In this document: piece after piece, positions 1 through 5,134 of the stretch | Position numbering within the stretch: the first letter of the stretch is position 1 | Layout: the number at the start of each line of letters is the position of its first letter | NCBI GenBank assembly: GCA_030590715.1 | Contig: JAUVCU010000147.1 | Span: 1 to 5,134 of the forward strand | Reading direction: 5' to 3' | Source: Lentisphaeria bacterium | GTDB taxonomy: Bacteria > Verrucomicrobiota > Lentisphaeria > Victivallales > JAUVCU01 | Length of the DNA: 5,134 nucleotides | The notes under the pieces: generated by a model | The model's input: the letters and a program-made list of their open reading frames with translations, nothing else | Database searches by the model: none | Told to the model about the DNA's origin: nothing | Position numbers and translations under genes: made by a program

Positions 1-1
1 T

Positions 2-2269
2 AGTTTGGGAAGTGATATTGAAGTGAGCCCACAACTTTTCCGCCAGGCAGACTTTATTGACCGGGCAATCACCAATGTGATTGGTGCTGTTCGAGATGGT
101 GGAATTATGGTTGTACTGATCCTGTTTGTCTTTTTGATGAATTGGAGAACAACTGTCGTCACGCTTGCTACGATTCCGCTATCACTCGCTGTAATTGCAG
201 TGATCTTTGCCGCAATTGATATGAGCATCAACACTATGACGCTTGGTGGGCTTGCTGTTGCTGTTGGAGCATTGGTGGATGACGCAATCGTTGATGTTGA
301 AAACTCGTTTAGGCGTTTGAATCAGAATTCATTATTGCCGCTCGCAGAGCGACGTCCGACATACATCGTGATATTTGAGGCATTCAGCGAAGTTATCAAA
401 CCTATCATCGTTGGTACGGCTCTGGTACTTGCCGGGTTCATACCTCTATTCTTCCTTGATGGCCTTGAAGGTAAACTATTTATACCAATTGGTCTGACTT
501 ACATTCTCGGAGTGGTGTGTTCGTTGGTGGTCTCTATGACAATTACACCCGCGCTTTGCTTCTATCTGCTCGACCCTGAAAAGATGGGAGAAGTGAAAGA
601 ACCGATGCTTGTTGTTAAGCTGAAGGCCTGGGCTGGTACATTAATTCTGTTTAGTATGAATAATGCTAAGAAAGTTTTGATCTCATTGGCTTCAGTAACT
701 GTTGTGTGCATTGGACTTCTTTTTTCTTCTGGAACTCAATTTCTGCCTGAATTCAATGAAGGTGTTGCGCAAATCAACCTTATTCTTCCACCAGATACTA
801 GTCTGGAGATGTCTGATTCATATGGTCGTGCTCTTGAACAGATGTTGATGAAAATAAAAGGTGTGTCATACGTGGCGCGTAGAACGGGGCGTGCTGAAGG
901 GGATGAACATGCAATGGGAACCAATACTTCAGAGGCTATCGTTAACTTTGATCCGGATGCCAAGTTGACCCGAGAGGAAATTATCGGTGAAATCCGAGAC
1001 GCTATTGATGTGCGCTTTCCCGGAGTTGCATATGCGGTTGATCAGCCTTTGGCACACATGATCAGTAGCATGTTGTCGGGAATTAAAGCCCAGGTGGCTG
1101 TAAAAATATATGGCCCTGATTTACAGGAATTGCGTTCAATAGCAAAAAAGGTTGAGCAGGCTATAAAGCCTCTACCAGGAGTGAAAGACCTGATGGTTGA
1201 ACAACAAGTTCTTATGCCGAATGTAGAGATTGTCCCTAACCGTGAGAATCTTGCTCGTTATGGCCTGACTGTTGATGATGTTGCGGAAACGGTTGAACTG
1301 GCAATGGGAAATGAAGAGGTGAGCCGTATGATTAAAGGCCGCTACTCATACCCGATTGTTATGCTCTTTAGCGAAGAAGGCCGCAGTAATATTGAAAAGG
1401 TTCAGAATTTTTACCTCAAGGGTAATAATGGAGAACTGATAAAACTGAAAGAAGTTGCTGATGTCCGTCAGTCATTGACAACAAGCAGTATCAAACATGA
1501 AAATGTGAGCCGTACAATTGCGGTGCAGCACAATGTAGCCGGACTTTCTCTTGGTGAAGTTGTGGCTTCTGTTGAGAAAGAGTTGGCTCCTCTTAAACAG
1601 GAATTGGCTGAGAAAGGGAACTATTATTTCAAGATTGGCGGTCAGTATGAAGCTCAGCAATCAGCAACGCAGCGTATGATGATTTTCAGTATTCTGACCA
1701 TTGTTGTTATGGTTGCGGTTCTGTACATGCACTTTAAATCGTTCAACCTTGCTCTGCAGGTGCTCTGCAGTATTCCGACGGCTTTGATTGGAGCTGTGCT
1801 CTATATCAAGTTTACGGGACAGACAATTTCAATCGCAACTCTTGTCGGACTTATTGCTTTGGGTGGTATTGCCGCCCGAAATGCCATTCTCCTGCTTGAT
1901 CACTATATGGATCTGCTCAAGGACGAAGGTTATGAATTCGGTAAGGATATGATTATCAAAGCAGGTCAGGAGCGAATGCTTCCGGTTTTGATGACTGCGC
2001 TGACTTCGGGGATTGGATTGATTCCACTGGTGCTATCATCTGGCGAGCCGGGTAAGGAGATTCTTTATCCTATCGCGACAGTGATTATCGGCGGTTTGAT
2101 ATCGAGTACATTCCTTGACTTTGTATTCCGTCCTGCTGCTTTCTACCTATTCGGTAAAAAAGCTATCAGCCACAGTATCTATGCTACCGAAGATAGCGTC
2201 GAAAAAATCACGAACGATAATATTGAGAAGCGGATAATACACACGTTCGAAGAACGTGATGTCAATTAA
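2..2269 (+). CDS. Heavy-metal-type RND efflux pump, inner-membrane subunit (CusA/CzcA-like), 5' truncated by window edge
   Basis: Inner-membrane proton-driven pump of the RND superfamily, expected to work with a periplasmic adaptor and an outer-membrane channel to expel metal ions. The frame is open from the first bases, so the start lies upstream. The 755 visible residues begin where E. coli CusA is at about residue 320, so roughly 300 residues (TM1 and the first periplasmic part) are missing. Visible in order: the helix leading into TM2 and TM2-3 (about 34-72); the TM4 motif VDDAIVDVEN (92-101), with D93/D94 as the likely proton-relay acids; a cluster of hydrophobic helices; FLPEFNEG (247-254), which opens the second periplasmic domain; and C-terminal helices with GGIAARNAILLLDHY (621-635). 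TM4 reads AVGx3DDAx3VEN, which differs from both the Zn/Co/Cd (DFGx3DGA) and Cu/Ag (AIGx3DAA) signatures as I recall them. Positions matching the CusA methionine triad appear not to be Met (L422 at one of them), so Cu/Ag transport is doubtful. The family is confident; the substrate is open. It is followed by two further stop codons and a terminator, so it is the last gene of its unit. Confidence 0.93.
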   Translation, partial: SLGSDIEVSPQLFRQADFIDRAITNVIGAVRDGGIMVVLILFVFLMNWRTTVVTLATIPLSLAVIAVIFAAIDMSINTMTLGGLAVAVGALVDDAIVDVENSFRRLNQNSLLPLAERRPTYIVIFEAFSEVIKPIIVGTALVLAGFIPLFFLDGLEGKLFIPIGLTYILGVVCSLVVSMTITPALCFYLLDPEKMGEVKEPMLVVKLKAWAGTLILFSMNNAKKVLISLASVTVVCIGLLFSSGTQFLPEFNEGVAQINLILPPDTSLEMSDSYGRALEQMLMKIKGVSYVARRTGRAEGDEHAMGTNTSEAIVNFDPDAKLTREEIIGEIRDAIDVRFPGVAYAVDQPLAHMISSMLSGIKAQVAVKIYGPDLQELRSIAKKVEQAIKPLPGVKDLMVEQQVLMPNVEIVPNRENLARYGLTVDDVAETVELAMGNEEVSRMIKGRYSYPIVMLFSEEGRSNIEKVQNFYLKGNNGELIKLKEVADVRQSLTTSSIKHENVSRTIAVQHNVAGLSLGEVVASVEKELAPLKQELAEKGNYYFKIGGQYEAQQSATQRMMIFSILTIVVMVAVLYMHFKSFNLALQVLCSIPTALIGAVLYIKFTGQTISIATLVGLIALGGIAARNAILLLDHYMDLLKDEGYEFGKDMIIKAGQERMLPVLMTALTSGIGLIPLVLSSGEPGKEILYPIATVIIGGLISSTFLDFVFRPAAFYLFGKKAISHSIYATEDSVEKITNDNIEKRIIHTFEERDVN
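2242..2258. repeat. Perfect 7-bp inverted repeat at the 3' end of the RND gene
   Basis: CACGTTC and GAACGTG are separated by GAA, inside the last ten codons of the pump gene. It could form a short hairpin in the mRNA, but no U-tract follows, so it is not a terminator. It may be a chance product of the coding sequence. Confidence 0.35.
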
Positions 2270-2301
2270 TAAGTAGAAGATTAAGGTTCACAAAGTCTTC
2301 A

Positions 2302-2335
2302 TTCATCCTATGAGTTTATAAATTCAAAGGATGAA
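2302..2335. repeat. 34-nt imperfect palindrome downstream of the RND gene
   Basis: The outer arms TTCATCCT (2302-2309) and AGGATGAA (2328-2335) are perfect complements. The interior also pairs: TGAGTTTA (2311-2318) with TAAATTCA (2319-2326), apart from one G:T wobble, and a single A:A mismatch (2310/2327) separates the two blocks. The whole element is almost fully self-complementary. It lies 32 nt past the pump stop codon and 5 nt before the terminator. It could be a 3' mRNA-stabilising hairpin or a protein-binding palindrome. No U-run follows it, so it is not a classical terminator itself. Confidence 0.6.
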
Positions 2336-2340
2336 AAGAA

Positions 2341-2371
2341 AAAAGCAACCCGATGTTACGGGTTGCTTTTT
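2341..2371. terminator. Bidirectional rho-independent terminator between the RND gene and the small Cys-rich gene
   Basis: A perfect 12-bp stem, AAAAGCAACCCG (2341-2352) with CGGGTTGCTTTT (2359-2370), encloses a 6-nt loop. Read on +, the stem ends in T5. Read on -, it is followed by a longer T-rich run from the A-rich bases 2334-2346. It lies about 70 nt after the pump stop and about 40 nt after the small gene's stop, where a terminator shared by convergent genes is expected. Confidence 0.92.
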
Positions 2372-2408
2372 GGAGGGGGGGCTATTACTACATTTCTAAA
2401 TGTGTGGT

Positions 2409-2558
2409 TTACTTGCAGGAGCTGCAGCGTTCGTGGCATGTTCCGTAGTAGCAGTTGCATACTTCTATTTTCTGCGTCTGAAACTTACCATTCGGTTTTT
2501 TGCCTTTAGATAGAATTCCGCTTAAGTACTTAACAAGTTTGATTGATATCAATTTCAT
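2409..2558 (-). CDS. Small basic cysteine-rich protein (49 aa), unknown function
   Basis: I do not recognise this family. The N-terminal half (about 1-21, starting MKLISIKLVKYLSGIL) is a basic amphipathic stretch that alternates Lys with aliphatic residues. A KGKKPNGK linker (18-25) follows, then a Cys-rich tail, CNCYYGTCHERCSSCK (34-49), with cysteines at 34, 36, 41, 45 and 48 and His42. There are ten Lys/Arg and two Glu, so the net charge is strongly positive. The start was chosen because AGGAG (2567-2571) lies 8 nt upstream and a -24/-12 promoter lies just beyond it. A longer reading frame that opens at 2618 would start inside that promoter and is unlikely. It is convergent with the pump gene and divergent from nirB, with its own promoter and terminator, so it is a single-gene unit. 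The tail could bind a metal or Fe-S centre, or be the core of a modified peptide; no modification enzyme is visible here. Real gene: fairly confident. Function: unknown. Confidence 0.75.
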   Translation of the reverse strand: MKLISIKLVKYLSGILSKGKKPNGKFQTQKIEVCNCYYGTCHERCSSCK

Positions 2559-2566
2559 TTCTCTTT

Positions 2567-2571
2567 CTCCT
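2567..2571 (-). promoter_or_regulatory. Ribosome binding site of the small Cys-rich gene
   Basis: AGGAG on the - strand, 8 nt before the ATG at 2558. It decides the start in favour of the 49-residue product over the longer upstream ATG at 2618, which falls inside the promoter. Confidence 0.8.
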
Positions 2572-2601
2572 GTTGAATTTAATTTGTTGAGAAAGTCTAA
2601 A

Positions 2602-2617
2602 TGCAGGTAGTATGCCA
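2602..2617 (-). promoter_or_regulatory. Sigma-54 (-24/-12) promoter of the small Cys-rich gene
   Basis: The - strand reads TGGCATACTACCTGCA. Against the known consensus TGGCAYRNNNNTTGCW it differs at one position (the first T of TTGC), and it keeps the invariant GG and GC exactly 10 nt apart. The predicted transcription start is near 2591, giving a leader of about 33 nt that contains the AGGAG site. Sigma-54 promoters need an ATP-dependent enhancer-binding protein, usually bound about 100 bp or more upstream, which here means in the region above 2690. Confidence 0.75.
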
Positions 2618-2672
2618 TATATCCTGCTTATTATGACGAACTGTTACAACTTTTTTTATATTGTGCTTTTGA

Positions 2673-2712
2673 CAAGGTTTAAACTTGGTTTTGGTTGTGT
2701 TAAACCCTAACC
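2673..2712. promoter_or_regulatory. Cluster of inverted repeats, candidate enhancer-binding site
   Basis: Overlapping dyads: CAAG-N7-CTTG (2673-2687), GGTTTAA-N17-TTAAACC (2676-2706) and GTTA-N5-TAAC (2699-2711). The centre of the longest is about 100 bp upstream of the predicted start of the small Cys-rich transcript, a usual distance for a sigma-54 activator site. No known activator consensus is recognised, and AT-rich DNA yields short dyads by chance. Confidence 0.3.
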
Positions 2713-2865
2713 TCTTTTCTTTGAATCTAGCTGATCTTTAGCTTTTAGTTGGTTTTATGTGAATATTTACTTTTAATCTTTTTTGGCTTTGTTGTATTAC
2801 TGTCTTCATTTCAAAAAAAGATAAAAGCACGAAAATGTAATAAATATGATAAGAATGGCTTTTGT

Positions 2866-2877
2866 TACAAAAATGTA
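2866..2877. promoter_or_regulatory. Short dyad TACA-N4-TGTA upstream of the nirB promoter, weak candidate activator site
   Basis: A perfect 4-bp inverted repeat with an A4 spacer, centred about 104 bp upstream of the predicted nirB start. It overlaps the second copy of the 8-mer TGTTACAA; the first copy (2642-2649) lies close to the other promoter. The dyad is short and could be chance. Confidence 0.2.
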
Positions 2878-2949
2878 CTATGTTGGGTTTGGCTTGATTT
2901 GAGCTGTAAGTTGCTTATTTTGAGGTGTTTGATAATGATTCGCAAAAGG

Positions 2950-2965
2950 TGGCATAAATAGTGCA
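2950..2965 (+). promoter_or_regulatory. Sigma-54 (-24/-12) promoter of nirB
   Basis: TGGCATAAATAGTGCA matches TGGCAYRNNNNTTGCW at every fixed position but one (G for the first T of TTGC), with GG and GC exactly 10 nt apart. The predicted start is near 2976, giving a leader of about 42 nt before the nirB ATG. It shares TGGCAT and TGCA with the promoter on the other side of the intergenic region. The placement fits nitrogen- or nitrite-responsive activation of nirB. Confidence 0.75.
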
Positions 2966-3003
2966 ATATCTCACCAAGAGTGAAACAAATGTAATATTTT
3001 TAT

Positions 3004-3007
3004 GGAG
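3004..3007 (+). promoter_or_regulatory. Probable ribosome binding site of nirB
   Basis: GGAG lies 10 nt before the ATG at 3018, slightly long spacing. A competing GAGG at 3024-3027 would serve an in-frame GTG at 3033, so the exact start is not settled. Confidence 0.5.
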
Positions 3008-3017
3008 TAGTTGAGAA

Positions 3018-5134
3018 ATGGTTGAGGTAGCTGTGAAATCAAAAATCGTTGTAGTAGGAAACGGAATGGTGGGACACAAATTTTGTGAGCGCCTGAGAGA
3101 GATTGATAATAGCGAGCAGTATGACGTTGTGGTTTTGGGAGAGGAAGCTCACCCGGCTTACGATAGAGTTCATTTGAGCGCATATTTTTCAGGGTCGACA
3201 AAAGAAGACCTTATTATAGAAGATGAAAAGTGGTATGAAGAAAAAAATGTAGACCTGAGGCTTGGTCAAAGAGTTGTTGCTATCGACCGTGAAGCAAAGA
3301 CGGTTACAACAAACTCGGGAGAGGTCTTCAATTACGACAAGCTTGTGTTGAGTACTGGTTCGTCTCCGTTTGTTCCTCCATTGCCGGGTGTTAAGCAAGA
3401 AGGTGTTTTTGTTTACCGTACGTTAGAAGATCTGGAAGGTATTACAGAATACGCTAAGAAATCTAAAAAGGCTGCGGTTATCGGTGGTGGACTTCTTGGT
3501 CTTGAAGCTGCAAAAGCGTGTGTTGACTTGGGCTTAGAGACGACGGTTATTGAAATGGCACCGCGCCTGATGCCGCGTCAGCTCGATCAGAAAGGTTCTG
3601 ATATTCTCGTTAAATCTATCGGCACTCTTGGCGTAAAGGTTCTTACCGGTGTTATGACATCTGAATTTACCGGAGAAGACGCTGTTACCGGAATCAGCTT
3701 CAAAGATGGAAGCTTCGAAGAATTTGATATGATTGTCGTGTCAGCAGGTATCAAGCCTAATGACCAGTTGGGACGCGATTGCGGATTGGATATTGGAGAA
3801 CGTGCCGGTATCGTTGTTGACACACAGCTGAAGACTTCGGATGGAAATATTTTTGCCATTGGAGAATGTGCGCTTTATGAAGGCATGATCTACGGGCTGG
3901 TTGCCCCTGGTTTTGATATGGCTAGAGTCGTTGCTCAAAACTTATGCGGCGCAAACGAAGAGTTTAAAGGCGCTGATATGTCAACTAAGCTTAAGCTGAT
4001 GGGCATTGATGTGGCAAGTCTTGGTAATCCGTTCCATGAGGAAGATACTACGGTCGTTGAGATTCACGATAACCACAAGGGTATTTATAAGAAACTGGTT
4101 ATGTGTGGTGAAGGAAAGAAACTGATTGGAGCAATCCTTGTTGGTGATGCCGAAGAATACGGACAACTTTCACTATTCGTGAAAGGAAACAAAGATCTTC
4201 CGGACGACCCTAAATCATTGATCGTAAAAGGCGGTGGATCTATCGGATTCAGCGTTGAGACAATGGATGATAGCGATTGCGTTTGTTCGTGTAACAATGT
4301 GACTAAAGGCGATATCAGTACCGCTATTGAGGAGCAGGGCTTTACTACTCTTGATGAAGTGAAGAACTTCACGAAAGCGGGAACTGGTTGTGGTGGTTGT
4401 CTGCCGATGGTTAAAAATATCCTTACTTTCGAGCTGGAAAAAGCCGGTGTCGAAGTTGATAACTCTGTTTGTGAACACTTCAAATATACACGTCAGGAAC
4501 TTTACGATATTGTCCGTGTAACAGGGACTCGAACTTTTGATGAACTTCTTGAAAGTCACGGAACGGGTTGTGGATGTGGTGATTGTAAAACAACAGTGGC
4601 AAATGTTCTGGCATCGGTTCACAATGATAATATTCTCGAGAAAAATGATCAGATTGTTGATACCAATGATCAGTATCTTTCGAATATACAGCGCAATGGT
4701 ACCTATTCTGTTATTCCTCGTTCTCTTGGTGGAGAATTGACTCCGGATCAGCTTATCACTATGGGAGAAGTTGCGAAGGAATATAGCCTTTATACTAAAT
4801 TGACTGGTAGTCAGCGCGTGGCTCTATTCGGAGCTCATATGGAAGATCTGCCGGTTATCTGGGAAAAACTACAGGCTGTTGGGCTTGAGTCAGGTCATGC
4901 TTATTCAAAAGGTCTTCGAATGGTTAAGAGTTGCGTGGGAAGCACATGGTGTCGATTCGGAGTAGATACTTCTGTTGATTTTGCCATCGAATTAGAAAGT
5001 CGTTACAAAGGACTTCGTTCACCTCATAAACTTAAAGCTGGTGTTTCCGGTTGTACCCGCGAATGTGCGGAAGCTATAAGTAAAGACTTCGGTCTGATTG
5101 CGACAGAACATGGCTGGAACCTTTATGTTTGTGG
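3018..5134 (+). CDS. nirB: Nitrite reductase (NADH), large subunit, 3' truncated by window edge
   Basis: Cytoplasmic siroheme enzyme that reduces nitrite to ammonium with NADH, normally paired with the small subunit NirD. The 705 visible codons are open with no frameshift; about 140 residues are missing compared with the E. coli protein (about 847). Domains in order: FAD-binding Rossmann motif GNGMVG (14-19); NADH-binding GGGLLG (156-161); the second FAD motif near AIGEC (280-284); a first BFD-like [2Fe-2S] domain with C423, C425, C458 and C461; a second BFD-like region starting CEHFKYTRQEL (485 on) with C518, C520 and C523; a ferredoxin-like nitrite/sulfite reductase half-domain from about 565; and the siroheme/[4Fe-4S] ligands CVGSTWC (C639, C645) and CTREC (C679, C683). 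All four cluster cysteines are present and fall within two positions of the E. coli numbering. I chose ATG 3018; GTG 3033 (product starting MKSKIVVVG) is a real alternative that fits the E. coli N-terminus about as well. The gene is probably driven by the sigma-54 promoter at 2950-2965. Whether nirD follows cannot be seen. Confidence 0.96.
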   Translation, partial: MVEVAVKSKIVVVGNGMVGHKFCERLREIDNSEQYDVVVLGEEAHPAYDRVHLSAYFSGSTKEDLIIEDEKWYEEKNVDLRLGQRVVAIDREAKTVTTNSGEVFNYDKLVLSTGSSPFVPPLPGVKQEGVFVYRTLEDLEGITEYAKKSKKAAVIGGGLLGLEAAKACVDLGLETTVIEMAPRLMPRQLDQKGSDILVKSIGTLGVKVLTGVMTSEFTGEDAVTGISFKDGSFEEFDMIVVSAGIKPNDQLGRDCGLDIGERAGIVVDTQLKTSDGNIFAIGECALYEGMIYGLVAPGFDMARVVAQNLCGANEEFKGADMSTKLKLMGIDVASLGNPFHEEDTTVVEIHDNHKGIYKKLVMCGEGKKLIGAILVGDAEEYGQLSLFVKGNKDLPDDPKSLIVKGGGSIGFSVETMDDSDCVCSCNNVTKGDISTAIEEQGFTTLDEVKNFTKAGTGCGGCLPMVKNILTFELEKAGVEVDNSVCEHFKYTRQELYDIVRVTGTRTFDELLESHGTGCGCGDCKTTVANVLASVHNDNILEKNDQIVDTNDQYLSNIQRNGTYSVIPRSLGGELTPDQLITMGEVAKEYSLYTKLTGSQRVALFGAHMEDLPVIWEKLQAVGLESGHAYSKGLRMVKSCVGSTWCRFGVDTSVDFAIELESRYKGLRSPHKLKAGVSGCTRECAEAISKDFGLIATEHGWNLYVC

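Larger units (their letters stand above)
2618..2949. other. Gene-free divergent control region between two sigma-54 promoters
   Basis: About 330 bp of AT-rich sequence with runs of T and A. No credible gene is present. The only + strand frame of note (2749-2961, TTG start, low-complexity hydrophobic product) runs through the nirB promoter and lacks a ribosome binding site. The length suits enhancer-binding-protein sites and DNA looping for both flanking promoters. It contains several short inverted repeats, and an 8-mer TGTTACAA occurs twice (2642-2649 and 2863-2870). I found no convincing sigma-70 promoter: TTGACA at 2669-2674 has no matching -10 box at 16-18 nt. Confidence 0.65.

Noticed and set aside
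2391..2402. CATTT-CT-AAATG dyad just past the small gene's stop codon
   Set aside because: Short, AT-rich, with a 2-nt loop, and next to a much stronger terminator; most likely chance.
2559..2618. N-terminal extension of the small Cys-rich gene, starting at ATG 2618
   Set aside because: That ATG lies inside the -24/-12 promoter and lacks a ribosome binding site, whereas the internal ATG at 2558 has AGGAG at ideal spacing.
2669..2674. TTGACA, a perfect sigma-70 -35 box on the + strand
   Set aside because: No -10-like hexamer at 16-18 nt downstream.
2929..2942. TTGAT-N4-ATTCG as an FNR site upstream of nirB
   Set aside because: The second half-site matches ATCAA poorly, and the position fits no visible sigma-70 promoter.
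2749..2961. 70-residue + strand open frame in the intergenic region
   Set aside because: TTG start without a ribosome binding site, low-complexity AT-driven composition, and it runs through the nirB sigma-54 promoter.
4085..4622. Two - strand open frames of about 130 codons opposite nirB
   Set aside because: Shadows of the nirB coding sequence, which has full domain support in the + frame.

Overview
The window looks like ordinary chromosomal DNA from a Gram-negative bacterium of moderate to low GC content. The Gram-negative call rests on an RND efflux pump, which needs a periplasm and outer membrane, and on two clear sigma-54 type promoters. I cannot assign a genus from the sequence.

Layout, left to right: (1) the 3' three quarters of a heavy-metal-type RND efflux pump gene on the + strand, cut by the left edge (2-2269); (2) a short convergent gap with an imperfect 34-nt palindrome (2302-2335) and a strong bidirectional rho-independent terminator (2341-2371); (3) a 49-residue, very basic, cysteine-rich small protein on the - strand (2409-2558), with its own ribosome binding site and a -24/-12 promoter; (4) about 330 bp of AT-rich, gene-free DNA (2618-2949) lying between two divergent -24/-12 promoters; (5) nirB on the + strand, the large subunit of the siroheme-dependent NADH nitrite reductase, cut by the right edge (3018-5134).

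The RND gene is separated from the rest by the terminator and need not be related to it in function. The small Cys-rich gene and nirB share one divergent control region. Each has a motif that fits the sigma-54 consensus at all but one position, at a sensible distance from its start codon, so both probably depend on sigma-54 and an enhancer-binding protein. The product of nirB would reduce nitrite to ammonium in the cytoplasm. The role of the small protein is unknown; its CxCx4CHx2CxxC tail suggests metal binding, an Fe-S or nitrosative-stress link, or a modified peptide. This gene and its shared sigma-54 control region are the most interesting part of the window.
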